From: Trileptium ribeirensis
Taxonomy: Eukaryota; Nematoda; Enoplea; Enoplida; Thoracostomopsidae
NCBI GenBank assembly: GCA_030248225.1
Contig: JASANE010012190.1
Span: 24,114 to 88,113 of the forward strand
DNA: 64,000 nt
Direction of reading: 5' to 3'
Made by a program: the position numbers and the translations under genes. This document shows, one piece after another, positions 26,301 through 35,820 of this stretch. Every line of letters starts with the position of its first letter. Within the stretch, counting starts at the first letter, position 1. Below the pieces are notes generated by a model that searched no databases, was not told the origin of the DNA, and saw only the letters and a program-made list of their open reading frames with translations.

Positions 26301-27178
26301 GAAATTTTCTGAAACTCAAAAATTTTCTTAATTTTTCTCAATTTTCCACCAAATTTTGTCAATTTTTCAGCAATGTTTGCCAATTTTCCCCAAATGTTAA
26401 TTTCGCTCAATTTTGCTCATTTCCACAGATTTGTCCCTATTTTTTCCAAACTTTTCCCGGTCGGGGATGAGTGCGCGTAATAGTCTCTTCACCTATGAGT
26501 ATGTCCGAGTATTCACGGAATAAACCCTTTACACTTAATTTCAGTGCAACATTTTAATGGGAACCACTAATATAGCAGTATAAATGTATATAGAAGTGTC
26601 TCGGTCAGCTAATTCTCAACTGGCAAAAATTGGACTTTAATCAATAATAGTTCAAACGAATTGCAAGAAAAAATAAAACAATACAAAAAGTGAATCTGGC
26701 TACCAGAAAAATGAAGAAGAATTGAATGAAAATACGGAAAAATAGTAAAAGAACGACAATTATTTAGGTTACTATAGGTTTGAGACAGAATATATACTAT
26801 CACTGCTATTCTACCTAGCCGTTAGTTTATTAAAATAATTGAGTATTTTCTCGAATTTAGTGCACTAAATTTTTTACACTGCACCAACGGCATTTCACAA
26901 ACCTGATACAGGTAACCCAACGATGTCAGCACAGCATCTATTTGGTGTTAAATATTGTGCACCTATTTATCATTATTACAGGACTTACTTGAGAAAATCA
27001 AGTTGGTAGAATGATAACCGAATGCTAATGTTGTTAAAAGAGCGTGGAAAAATGCGTATAGCTTTAGCCGTAACATGCAGCATTGACCAGTTTCACTCTC
27101 GAGTTGATTTTGTCGAGAAATTGTCATCGTGAGTAAATTTGAATTAATATCAACGTCACCATTCTCTAACGTAAGCAT
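10679..27178 (-). CDS. diverged GLUT-like sugar transporter gene (split gene, whole span)
   Basis: This is an inferred multi-exon gene for a 12-helix major facilitator superfamily protein of the facilitated glucose transporter type, expected in the plasma membrane. Exons 1-3 (26989-27178, 25092-25335, 24095-24317) total 657 nt, exactly 219 codons, and their phases (1, 2, 0) join without adjustment. Exon 4 starts at 20817 in phase 0. Exon 5 ends at 14687 in phase 1 and joins exon 6 (11331 to the stop at 10679). Family marks seen: a first helix ending in FGYHSTN, GRFVIG at the TM4 region, a GPxxxxWF segment near TM10, and twelve plausible hydrophobic helices across the blocks. Weak or lost marks: the GRR signatures, PESPR (only RPPEMP) and PETKG. 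The C-terminal tail is long, about 100 polar residues. The central-loop exon between 20.7 and 15.1 kb is not securely found. Assignment to the superfamily is fairly sure; substrate and function are not. Confidence 0.75.
11812..12200. repeat. tandem array, three units of about 129 bp
   Basis: Units begin with GTAACTT and GCATTGCTC at about 11812, 11941 and 12071. Each contains GTTGTTxTTCATTCxGTG and a CTTGCATAC-type tract. The units are diverged by point changes. They lie in the last intron of the transporter gene. Confidence 0.85.
12609..13503. promoter_or_regulatory. cluster of GTTCGCGAAC palindromes in the last intron
   Basis: Exact GTTCGCGAAC occurs at 12609, 12712, 12823, 13063 and 13136. 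One- to three-base variants occur at 12643, 12971, 13245, 13288, 13330, 13381 and 13494. The surrounding sequences do not align, so this is a dispersed motif rather than a plain tandem repeat. A dyad-symmetric 10-mer could bind a dimeric protein; function is inference only. Confidence 0.55.
14194..14627 (-). pseudogene. two identical 217-bp pseudo-copies of the end of exon 5
   Basis: Units 14194-14410 and 14411-14627 appear identical to each other. Each contains the last roughly 150 bases of exon 5 and its splice donor (ACTTACC on the plus strand) plus intron sequence. Relative to the real exon at 14687 they carry indels and an in-frame TGA (MDHADL... then stop), and they start with a new AGCCAGCTAGCCAGCC joint. 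An old copy of the exon tail decayed, then was recently doubled. They cannot act as intact alternative exons. Confidence 0.85.
14687..15110 (-). CDS. transporter exon 5: TM7-TM8 (5' end uncertain)
   Basis: About 140 codons are open. A hydrophobic stretch (CLVFCCLSAAATACIGSIWP) sits where the family has the TM7 QQxSGINxxxYY segment. A loop with three potential N-glycosylation sites (NET, NTT, NST) follows, then helix TM8 (VLVLLIQTAIFAVCILMTVL). Donor TTG|GTAAGT gives phase 1. The acceptor is uncertain (AAACAG near 15150 or AGCAG near 15125), and neither joins exon 4 at 20692 in frame, so an extra exon or a longer exon 4 is needed. Confidence 0.65.
15470..18620. mobile_element. putative 3.1-kb element with inverted TAATCCCGAC arrays
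   Basis: TAATCCCGAC or close variants occur in plus orientation at 15498, 15525, 15884, 15904, 15925 and 15945, and in minus orientation at 18482, 18501, 18522 and 18586. The outermost flanks also match as inverted repeats (TAAACTCG followed by the motif and a TTTCTTC tract on both sides). Inverted subterminal arrays of a short motif are typical of DNA transposon ends. No transposase is visible inside, and exact ends and target duplication are not resolved. Confidence 0.5.
17541..17676. promoter_or_regulatory. second small cluster of GTTCGCGAAC-like palindromes
   Basis: GTTCGCGAAC lies at 17541, GTTCGCGAAA at 17584 and GTTCTCGAAC at 17667, in another intron region of the same transporter gene. 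They are the same motif as the cluster at 12.6-13.5 kb. Confidence 0.4.
19440..20322 (-). mobile_element. family C element interrupted by a family A insertion
   Basis: The right part (20120-20322) ends in a well-preserved family C terminal repeat: on the minus strand TTAGTCCCCCAGG, then GAAGATACAG, a GTACCATTCGACTCAG block and GAGCTGGTTCAG. The left part (to 19604) matches the family C interior (ATTTATGTAAAATTCT). The family A copy 19605-20117 separates them, so A inserted into C. The left terminus was not found and may be lost. Confidence 0.65.
19605..20117 (-). mobile_element. family A TIR element, copy 2 (513 bp, TTA duplication)
   Basis: Ends TGCGGCGTTCACGTTATAA and, inverted, TGCGGCGTTCACGATATAA are nearly perfect terminal repeats of about 37 bp. 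Flanks are TTA at 19602-19604 and 20118-20120. A 3-bp TTA duplication is characteristic of PIF/Harbinger-type integration (established for that superfamily). The body holds several GACACTGT/ACAGTGTC half-sites near both ends, possible transposase binding sites. There is no coding capacity. Confidence 0.88.
20692..20817 (-). CDS. transporter exon 4: TM6 (3' end uncertain)
   Basis: After the acceptor TTTTTAG, the codons read LFGSDNYLPLLLSVPLTINM, matching the LG..xxWPLLL start of TM6 in the family and joining exon 3 in phase 0. RPPEMP stands where PESPR is usual. The end is placed at AAG|GTATCC (42 codons). The frame stays open to 20359, and a later donor such as AAG|GTTTTT near 20.5 kb would add a histidine- and cysteine-containing cytoplasmic loop. 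Confidence 0.6.
21930..22075 (-). repeat. family E GC-rich dispersed repeat, copy 1
   Basis: Read on the minus strand it shows GGCACGCAGGCCGG, then CGGGCTG-type and TCACAAATGT tracts and a CCGTTGCCT end. The same order occurs on the plus strand at 28366-28505. It is about 140 bp and clearly GC-richer than its surroundings. It may derive from a short interspersed element, but no tRNA head is convincing. Confidence 0.5.
22782..23640 (-). pseudogene. broken non-LTR retrotransposon reverse transcriptase
   Basis: Two open blocks plus a connecting frame give, in order, the hallmarks of a non-LTR (LINE, CR1/Jockey-like) reverse transcriptase. These are WKVAKVIPIHKKGSR with a degraded NYRPISLL-type segment (23270-23600), LDMSKSFD (near 23.2 kb), a SVPHGCLLG segment matching SGVPQGSVLGP, INDL, and the catalytic YADD at 22947-22958. 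Frames shift and stops intervene, and no endonuclease domain is visible upstream. It is a dead, truncated insertion in a transporter intron. Confidence 0.85.
23795..24050 (+). mobile_element. tRNA-derived SINE
   Basis: The head looks like a tRNA. A perfect D-stem pair GCTC...GAGC encloses CATCGATA, followed by an anticodon-arm-like segment and a TTCTAACCC T-arm. The body runs to a tail of TTTTCATTTTTCATTTC. Promoter boxes are partly degenerate. It sits in the intron just past exon 3 of the transporter. The 3' limit is approximate. Confidence 0.65.
24095..24317 (-). CDS. transporter exon 3: TM4-TM5 with GRFxxG motif
   Basis: The acceptor TGTTTCAG opens on WGDTLRLIIVGRFVIGAVSG. GRFxxG with a following small-residue helix and a proline (LCQLPLFL) is the clearest GLUT-family signature in the gene. 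The equivalent of TM5 (a GPIIGTAMSLNYLLG segment) follows. Donor AAG|GTTAGT gives phase 0. A SINE lies less than 50 bp downstream of the donor in the intron. Confidence 0.8.
25092..25335 (-). CDS. transporter exon 2: extracellular loop, TM2, TM3
   Basis: The acceptor ATATTTTAG precedes the codons for NHIVSYINDTFGN. A cysteine-containing loop and two hydrophobic segments follow (WAWTINIINIGACGG and ANLGLIGSHLLLSF). The family's GRR between TM2 and TM3 is replaced (LNKQIGL). Donor AAA|GTGTGT leaves two bases that pair with the first G of exon 3 to give lysine. The longer open frames here read past the splice sites. Confidence 0.75.
26255..26510 (+). repeat. family D repeat with phased A/T tracts, copy 1
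   Basis: GACGTCGTTACCAAAGGAATAAA opens the block in outline; about 150 bp follow in which CAATTTT-like tracts recur every 10-11 bp, then a GC-richer end with CTCTTCACCTATGAG. The same order is found at 38761-39066. T-tracts in phase with the helix predict intrinsically curved DNA. The copy lies in transporter intron 1. Confidence 0.65.
26989..27178 (-). CDS. transporter exon 1: N-terminus and TM1
   Basis: This exon starts at the first in-frame ATG (27178) and encodes 63 residues plus one base. About 35 polar residues precede a hydrophobic helix (LYAFFHALLTTLAFGYHS). The FGY near the helix end matches the position of FGYNxGV in glucose transporters. The donor AA|GTAAGT leaves phase 1, which the acceptor at 25335 completes to an arginine codon. 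An upstream non-coding exon is possible. Confidence 0.75.
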
Positions 27179-28365
27179 TACATTGACTTTGATAACATAA
27201 ATTGTCTCTGTTTACACTGCAATAATATATCGAACATTTAAGGAACACTTTAACAGCACAGTATTAATTTTTTGATACCTTGCTTATAAGTTATCTGAGG
27301 CTAAAGAGTAGCACAAGGTACACCATTTCTCAACGGCTTTTAGTTTAGCTTATGATATATAATATGTTTTGATATTGTGCGTTCTGATTCTCTCGTTTTC
27401 AAGGCTACATTAATGTCAGAGCAGCAACTCTTAATTAGCTGGGTGGTTTGCTTACAACGCTTACAATAGTGAAATTTTGATTCATTCCTGGTGCCAGTGT
27501 GAGTTTATCAAATATTGCACAATCCGTATATACATATATTGCGATATAAAACAGTTAAACTTTGAAATAAAATTCAAATTCGTTAAAAAATGCAACATGA
27601 GACGAATGTGAGTACAGTGTTTGAATAATTAAATTATAAAAAGTTGTGATTACTGAAACCCATTTCGTTAATCGTATTCTCAAATATCTTCTTAGTTGTT
27701 TAATCAAGTACTAACTGGATCTTTTTTAAGCTTTATAATCTTATTGTTTATGGCTACCAGAATATCTCTAGATAATTTATATTAAGACTATAGTGAGAGT
27801 TGTTTGAAAAGCTTTTGTAAAGTGAAATTATCGAGCTGTACTAAAGTTCTGCGGAATCTAACAGCATGCTAATTTAGAATTAACTTAGTGAATAGTTTTA
27901 ACAAATAGAATTATTAACATAATATATTAGGTGACAATTCCATATAATTAAAACTGTATTGCGAACGTGCGAAAGTTTTAATGACCTTTCACAAAAATAA
28001 AATTACGGCCGAAAACATAGTCCTAATCAACATCCTAATCAAAATAATAAGAACAATAATTATTTTCTTTCGAAAAGTGATGCTTCATCGTCCAACAGGA
28101 TATCTATAGTGGTTTATTTAAATCAAAATATCTTTTGTAAGAATAAGTCATAACAGATATAACATTTAAACAAATAGTCACAGGCTTTTTAATATCCAAA
28201 AATTCCGACCAGCACAGTGTTGCATATTTACGCCGCCGTTGGAATGGTATCAAATTAATACTTTCACTATGATACCTAAAACGAGTGTTATAATATACAG
28301 CGCACAATACGAACATTAGCTATGCAGCTGGGTTAAATTTTAAACCACTATGGTTTAGAAGTAAG
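27179..28365. other. 5' flank of the transporter gene, nothing recognised
   Basis: AT-rich DNA upstream of exon 1. No convincing promoter element, further exon or repeat was identified. Short minus-strand frames (for example near 28.1-28.3 kb) show no family resemblance. Confidence 0.4.
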
Positions 28366-28505
28366 TTTTTGGTGCGCAGGCCGGCCTGGGCCGGTCAGTG
28401 CGCCCTGCGAGTGGAGTTATACGGGCTGATACTCGGTCACAAACGTGCCGGTTCGCAACGTTGCACCAACGGCCTGGGCCGACCGTTGCCTAAAACAGAC
28501 GGGAT
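28366..28505 (+). repeat. family E GC-rich dispersed repeat, copy 2
   Basis: GGTGCGCAGGCCGG starts a GC-rich block containing a CGGGCTG and TCACAAACGT order and ending in CCGTTGCCTAA. It matches the inverted copy at 21930-22075. The open frame across it is a composition artefact. Confidence 0.5.
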
Positions 28506-29318
28506 TTCCCAGTCTGGCATAAACTGTGCTGTTTTTCACCTCAGTATATTATAGGACTTTTGTGTAGGATTTTTCTCATCTAAATTAAATAACTACAATA
28601 TCCAACTTTATCTTCGTGTTAGATAGCGTTTCAGAACTTAATTAATACTGACATTCTGTGTTTTGTATATAATTTTTTGGATGATTGAGTTGCGATGTAT
28701 ACAATAGCCGAAAGCTATCTGGTAGTTTTGGCATTTCGCTGGCAAGCACCAGATTTACAATATAAGCCGACAAACTTGGCTTAGTTTTCAGAATTTTCCA
28801 TCGCGGTAACTACATTTTTGTTTTTATACAGCCTGTTAAGTCAGACCGATGGCTCACGACAATGATTAAGGCATAGTTGGTTTGAAATCTAAAACAAACG
28901 GTCTGATATGAACAGTCACGGAAATTTTTCGTATTACCAGTCAGCGATATGAAGCCATGGTTTCAGAAAATGTGACGGCGCAAGGCGCGTTTTATAAGTA
29001 AACCCGGTCCGAATTCTTAAAAGCTCCGGGTTGAGTCAAATTACTAACAAATGATCAGGCACAGATCATCCAGCATTATTCTATTGACATAAGTGATGCT
29101 ACGCCTTATTCACGGGTCTATATATGTCTAACCTTAGCTCCGTAAGTTATAACACGAGAGAAACGTAATGCGTCTTTCACGCTGAAGTGCTTGTACGGAC
29201 TGCATAACGTAGACACGTGCGCCCAACGATTTAACACAAAATAAAGACAACAGTTTTCCATTGAACACAAAAAAGATAACGGTTTTCCATTGGCCGTAAA
29301 ATGCTAGTAACACACTTC
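28506..29318. other. non-coding stretch, nothing recognised
   Basis: AT-rich sequence without long frames or detected repeats, ending at the TIR element at 29319. Confidence 0.4.
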
Positions 29319-29637
29319 TATTACCACATGTTGAGTGAAATTGTGATGACTATGACTATGCTGCTAGAGAAATGGTAGCGTCCTTATTTATAGCTTGCGT
29401 GCAATGGTTGATACCATATCTACAACAACTTGCAATCGCAGCAACCATATCTGCATCTTTGTACAATGGTAGTGCCTATATATATAGCTTACTGGCCCCT
29501 TCGCCCCGATGCCTCATCCCCTCCTACCCAAGGCACCGCGCACCTCTGAGACATTGCACTACCGAAGTTATAAATATGGACGCTACCATTTCTCTAGCGG
29601 CGTTAGTCAGCAAAATTTCACTCGACATGTGGTAATA
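29319..29637. mobile_element. 319-bp TIR element (MITE-like, family F)
   Basis: The left end TATTACCACATGTTGAGTG and the inverted right end TATTACCACATGTCGAGTG continue as inverted repeats through GAAATT and CTAGAGAAATGGTAGCGTCC for about 75-100 bp on each side, with a small insertion on the left. The central part is short, so the whole unit could fold into a long hairpin. No protein is encoded. A target duplication is not obvious. Confidence 0.8.
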
Positions 29638-29644
29638 CCCTTGT

Positions 29645-29765
29645 TGTAAGTGTTTACGAATCCCACTACCCAAGAGCCCAGGTTTTGATCCCGTACCCAG
29701 CTCGGCCATCGAGTATCCGTACCTGGGCACAGCTGTGGTTTCACGCTTCATTGAAGAAAAATGAA
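29645..29765 (-). mobile_element. possible tRNA-related SINE fragment
   Basis: On the minus strand TGGCCGAGCTGG (29697-29708) fits an A box of Leu/Ser-type tRNAs, and GGGATTCGTAAAC (29652-29664) a degraded B box/T-arm, at suitable spacing. It directly abuts family F. Alternative: chance resemblance. Confidence 0.35.
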
Positions 29766-30038
29766 TTTCATTAAATTGAAGGAACTTATATCATTTCAAA
29801 ATTTAATTTATTTCAAACCTTTAAAAATATTCAAAAACGTTTATTTCAAAATTTTTTGACGTTTGCTTGTGCGGCGCACTCAAATTTGGCTAAGGAGGAA
29901 ACCAGTGATGCACGCTGTATGAATTGTTACCAAGTGGCTCAGCTTTTTTTAAACAAATCGTTATGCGAAATTTCGTTAGTTTTCATCATTTTTGCGCTGT
30001 CAGACTGTGATTTATGTGTTTAAGACATATCCGCTTTA

Positions 30039-30241
30039 TGTCACCTTTAGGGGTCGGTAGTTATATCGTTAGAAAAAAGAACAACTTAGTGTAGGGTGTT
30101 CTGGAGCGGCAGCTCCCGACTTAGGCTTAGGCTCAGTCTATGTGTTGTATAATGTACGACGCTTAGACTAAGGTTAAGGCTTTAGGCTTAGCACTTGGAG
30201 CACGGCAGAACATGCATTTTACCTCCCCCTAAAAGTTACAT
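30039..30241 (+). mobile_element. family B TIR element, copy 2 (about 203 bp)
   Basis: Ends TGTCACCTTTAGGGG and, inverted, TGTAACTTTTAGGGG agree at 13 of 15 positions. The interior has the family's GTTATATCGTTAGAAAAAAG and GAACAACTTA tracts and a CTTAGGCTTAGGCT run. It is non-coding. Confidence 0.75.
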
Positions 30242-33200
30242 TGGCCGCCTAATCTATGTCAAATTGGACAACGTTAATAACTTAAGTGGCACAAGATGCT
30301 GACTGGCCCAAGGTCGTCAGGCGCAATGGCACAATGCAAAGAAACCTCTCTTTTGAGCATCTTGAGATTATGAATTTAGGCGCGAACTGAAAATGGCAGT
30401 TGTAATTTGCGCAATTTAAAACATAATGACCAAGAATACATGCACTGATCCGCACAATAGGGTTATATACATAAAATTTCAGAAAGTGCGATCGTTTTCA
30501 TTTGTTTAGAGGTCGAACAGAAACTGGCGGTGCCTTAAGTATGTTGCTTCTACCAAACGCCTGTCCAGACACTTGTACCTCGGTGTCACAAAAATGCCTA
30601 GACAATAATCGATTGGAACTAATTCTGGTCAAGCCATTACATCTAGGGTAACGAGTCATTCCCACGAATATGGCTTTGTGATTTTGTGCAAAATAGCGAA
30701 AGTTCGAAAATGTAGCTGTGTTCTTAATTAAAAATTCGTTATCTTTGGCTATAGGTACTTGGTGTGCCTAGTTTCTTTATTTTTTTGCATTTTTTGAATA
30801 TATTCAAGCAAGAACTGACACTGACAGTTGCCTTGGGCAGAGTTCTAAACTGAAAATTTTATGTGAATTCTGACAGCCATGCTCAGGAAAACGATACTAG
30901 CAAATTAATTTTCATTAAAGATGGCAGTAGGATCAGTTTTTCCGTTCTGGCATGACCAAAAGTTAACCTGACTCGACCTCACTTTATCAAACCTTACAAG
31001 GTTGACATGATCGAAAGCTAAAATCAATTGTAAAAAATGGCCGTAAAGTTCAAAAGCAAAATGCATCATGAATTTGAAGAAAAGCAGTCGAAAATTTTAG
31101 GCGGTTAAGATTAGATAGCATGTCTCATTTCCAAAATGCGAAAGCATTGTTTAACAACATCAAAACAGATAATCTCAGGCCATTACTTCTATTAAGACAA
31201 TCGATTCTACAGATGTAACGATATTTGACAATAGAAATATCCGCCACCGCCTTTCCCTGTACCATTGTTTACTGCTACGTTTCTGGCTGTACTTTGGATA
31301 TTTCGATACATGCTTAGTCAAATTTAAAGAGTCGGAGTTGATTCTGATCAACTTGATGCCGCTGTGTAATTAATTTATGTGCCAGTATAGCACACCACGT
31401 CTATGTGCAATCTAGGAATATCCTCAAAATAGCAAGCGCATCAATGGCATTGCGAGAAAGTGAAACTACCAACAAAACTATCATGATGTTTTAATTCAGG
31501 GAACGCGTTCCAAACACAATTTTTCCTATTATAATGTTATTATCCCTTCAAATGTAGAAAATTTTGTATTGTTTACTTCAACCAGACTTGCCCTTACGTG
31601 ATCAGCGGGCAGGCACCTCAGCTCGACATGAGTCGACCAGACACGACCGGCAGTCCGCCCGACCACGCTGCCATATTTTACATAGTTTACCTAAAGTACC
31701 AATGCAATTCTTTTGCTGGCTCAGACAGACAGTTATTTGCGAATGTATTAATATTATTAAATGTTACACTATGTAAGGTCACATGATCAGTAAAAATTAG
31801 AGTCAGGTACTATAACTGCAACTATTAATTCATTTTATTTTCTCGTATGCTATGGAGAGGAACGTCCGCTATGAAATTAACGCTTGCTATGTATATACTA
31901 CTAATGTTGTTTATGTAGTAGATGAGAAAACAAATAGTAAGCTCACGCTTACTTAAAATAACAAATATATTAAAATTAATCATCTTTGAAAATTGTAAAG
32001 CTGATTCTGGGTTGCGCTTGATTTAGCATTTGAATATCAGACATTTAATTTCTAGGCATCGATAATTAGGCGTATAAAACATTTTTCTGTTTCAACAATA
32101 AAAACACTCAAAACCCACAAAAATTAATTTTATCATCGCATTAATATTTGTGACAGAAGAACGAAAACACTGATATGTCTTTATCTTTAAACACGCTCGT
32201 CAAACAAAAAAAGCTAAAAATGAAATTCCAAAAACAATAAAAACACAACGTAAATTAATATGCGCGGCTGTTCATACCAGATACAGCAAAATAATAAAAC
32301 GCAAGAACTTGGCAGTTTTTGGACAACTGTGTCAGTCTTTAACTCAGTGACAAGATATAGTCCGACAATATTGTTTAAATTCCGAGTGTAAAGCTGGAAC
32401 GAGCGTAAAATCGAATCCTCACTGGCCAAATTCCAAATGTGTCCGTTTATGGGCTTTTTTCGTGGAGATACGCATAACTCAAGTAAGGTTGGGCGATTGA
32501 TTGTTGATTACAACGATACTTTATTCGAAAGCTTAAAATCTCTATTTGAGCTCTTTCGTTAGACGGTAATAGCTGTTTCATCATATCCCCCTTCTAAAAA
32601 GCCTGTCCGAAGACGCGATGGTAATTGTTGAAAAGGGACCGAAGAAATGTTACGGATTATACATCGGCAATTGTGTAGATATCTGAGCTTAGCTAGGCTT
32701 ATTTTGTAGAGCGACCAAAGCTCTAATATGTTTTACTACATTGCGCTTTTAGGATGCAGGTTTTGGATCAAGGCAAGAGTTGACTTTAAAACGGGCCCTT
32801 GAGATCTAAAATTAGCAAAAACAATCCTATATATGGCTGCAAGTACTTCAGGTATATTGGTGAGATTGGACAATTGTACATCAATTCATCCTCTATGCAG
32901 CTGCATATGGTATGCTACTATTCTTATTGTTATTTACGCTCGGGCTTAGGTCTAAATCGGATTTTAAATGGGCTCCTGTGCACCAAAAATACATAAATTT
33001 TAAATATCTCCACAACAGATAGACGTAACCTTGTGTTGTCGATCTCGTTTTGCAGAGTAACTCATCAGTTTGTATAGCTGTACATGCTGTGCTATTGTCA
33101 TTATTTACTCTGCAATAGTTCGGTGAAACTCTGTTTTAATTCGGTCGCTGAAACCCACAATATACGAAAATAGTCATATCGCCATAACCGTTCAGGATTT

Positions 33201-34859
33201 ATGTGTGATACTGGGCTTTTTTAGAGCAAATCAGCCTATGTGAAATTGTTCATATATGTGTAATTATATAATATTTGTGTATGTGAATTTGTTTATATGT
33301 GTATATATGTATGTGCTATTGTGATTTCGTAAGCGGCAGTGTTAAGTCATAAATTATATATGATATTGGTGGCCCAACATACAACAAAACTGCGGATTCT
33401 CCACAATGTCTCTATAATGTTGCACTTTTTTGAACAAGAATTCAGCCTTTATGCAGCTGAGCACGCTGTTGTTGTGCTTAGCGCTGCATCATTATGTCGA
33501 AATGGGTTTTAATGAGCGCATGGGACACGAAATACGCAAAAAAGTGGGTATAAATTGCGTAATCAACAGCCTGAATTAACGACCTTGACAATGAGCCAAG
33601 TTAATAATTTTATATTACTTGTAGGCTTTGGGTTGCTTGTGGTCTGAATTTTAATATCTCCAAGCTTGTACCCTCAGAATGCTTCGACGTTTAAATTAAA
33701 AGCAAACTGTTGAGATCAGTAGAATTACTTAGTTTAACTTAAGCGCATTTATTTGAAACGAAGGATAAATGTATAGTCTCCAAATTAGTCATAGTAATTA
33801 ATATTGAATAGCCAACAGTGAAGATCGGGGCGTCATTACAGATTTGAAAAGCCTAAATTTTGCTTTGCTATAGGCTCAGAAGTTGTCCAAAACTATGGAT
33901 TCGAACCGAGCTCCGGTACTGTATGTCAAATATGTTTTAGGTGGGCATTTTGTGGGGCAGGCGGGTTACTCGACTTAGGCTCCAAGCTCCCCCTACCCCC
34001 TCCCCTATAAGGAAACATACAAATCGGACGCATCTAACCGTTTCGGATATTTTTACTTTTTGTTGCATTCTCGTCGAACCCTTGAATTGTGCTCATTCTC
34101 GTCTAATATTAGCTAAGCTATGCTAGTACATTTATACCTACCGAGATTGGGCATGTGTCAGGGTTTGATAGCCGCAAAGAACAGTTGAAAATATATTTAC
34201 TACGCTCAGTTTAGCACATAGTACCACGGAGTTATTAATTAGCTCTAAACCAAAAAGGCAAGTACTTAAAAAGTAACTGGCATAATATTACTATTTTCAA
34301 AATGTTTGATTAGGCGCCTTCCAAATGCTAACCTTGTAACTTAGTAAGACACGCTCTTTCTTACATGACAACTACATTACTCTAGCTGGAAGCATATTTT
34401 ACCACTATAGAACTTATATGTATCACCAATATAGTTTTTTGTGATTTTTCATCGTGTCCATTTATTTCTGGCTTTTAGAGCCGATTCCGGCCCTTGTGAT
34501 AATTTCTGCACCACGCTTTACTAAAATATTTATAGGGCCTGGCTTGGCCCGATAAATGTCACAATGGCTAATCGCGGCTAGACAAGCTTGGCTTTAGAGC
34601 TGCGACAGTCCGTGATAAATTCAACCCTGCCACACACATCTTAAGTGAATGATGCATAATAGTAACCGAAAGATGACGATGCATAATAATTTTAAAACCG
34701 TTGGTTTGGGAATTAATTGCACCTTATGTTAGCGCGCTATATATTCTCCACAAATCAAGAAGCAGTACAAAAGAGGTACATCAAAAAGGATCCAGAATCA
34801 GGTTTCATTTGTATACCATATCATAAATTAGCAGATATACCTCATTAGACTGGCGATGG
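30242..34859. other. long non-coding stretch, nothing recognised
   Basis: About 4.6 kb of mostly AT-rich DNA. Open frames are at most about 71 codons, on both strands, with no recognisable domain. A TATATGTGTATATATGTATG-type low-complexity patch lies near 33.25-33.32 kb. No RNA gene or clear repeat was found. Confidence 0.4.
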
Positions 34860-35110
34860 CTTTCACAGCTGTTAATGGCCGAAAATTATTGACCACCGGC
34901 TGTTAGCTGACGGCCATTATAATCCTTAGCTATTCAACCGACGGCGCAAGCGGCCGGTCGACATGTTTCCGGACAGTTAACGGTTCAAAATCGCTGGCGA
35001 ACTGTCTAAGTTTCGGGTCGTTAGCAGCAGCAGTTAGATAACTCTCGGCAGTTTCGTCAAAGAGCCGAAAATGGCCGACAGGTTAACGACCGGCCAACGG
35101 CCCAACACTA
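34860..35110. repeat. degenerate short repeats rich in CGGCC and GTTAAC/GTTAGC
   Basis: Within 250 bp the pattern CGGCCxxTxTT/GTTAACGGxx recurs several times on both strands (for example GGCCGAAAAT at two places, GGTTAACGACCGGCC, GACAGTTAACGG). The block is GC-richer than its neighbourhood. It may be an old microsatellite-like expansion. Confidence 0.4.
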
Positions 35111-35619
35111 TTCCACGGCTGTACCGTTTACGTTAGTGGCTAACTGAAAATTACTGAAACTAGAGAGATCAACTACAGCACGCAAAAGCCTAAAATAACT
35201 TTTCTCTGGTTACCCGGATAATGAGTATAATTAAAAATACATACGAGGGTATTTATCCAAAATTTTCATATCTCAAAAGAATAAAGTTACGTAGCTAGTG
35301 ACGAGCTCAAATGCTATAAAAGGCAGACTCAGGAAAATTGAACCAAAACTAGTGTAAGAAATAACTAACTTGGAAATGGACATTACTTAAAGCAAGTTAT
35401 TTCGGTAGGCTGAAATTTGTGGTATTAGAACAGCTTTTGTTTTACATAACTAAATGTTCAACTTGTTAATAACGCAGTAGAATCACGCTCAAATGGTATG
35501 TTAGCGTTTCACACGTGGAAGATCAGGGTTCCGTTTCCTCAGGCAATAATTTTCATGAAACGTACACTTCAAACCGTTGAGCCAAACTTTGAATATTAAG
35601 TCCGTCCTATTTAATCCTA

Positions 35620-35820
35620 AGCTTGTGGTCAAAACTTGACTCAAATTTTAACTAAAATCGAGTCAAAAGTTGACTCAAATTGAGCCAAACTTCCACTCAA
35701 ATTACGTCAAAGTTTAAGTCAAGCTTAGGGTTATGAGAGGACTGAAAATTGAGTCAAAACTTGACTCAAATTGACATAATTTACATCAAGCTTAGGGTTA
35801 AAAAACCAACCAAATATTCA
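35620..35820. repeat. cluster of GAGTCAAAA/TTGACTCAA dyads
   Basis: TTGACTCAAA or its inverse recurs at least six times in 150 bp, including two blocks GTCAAAACTTGACTCAAA. Two AAGCTTAGGGTTA tracts punctuate it. The half-sites alternate in orientation, so the segment can form several small hairpins. Confidence 0.55.
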
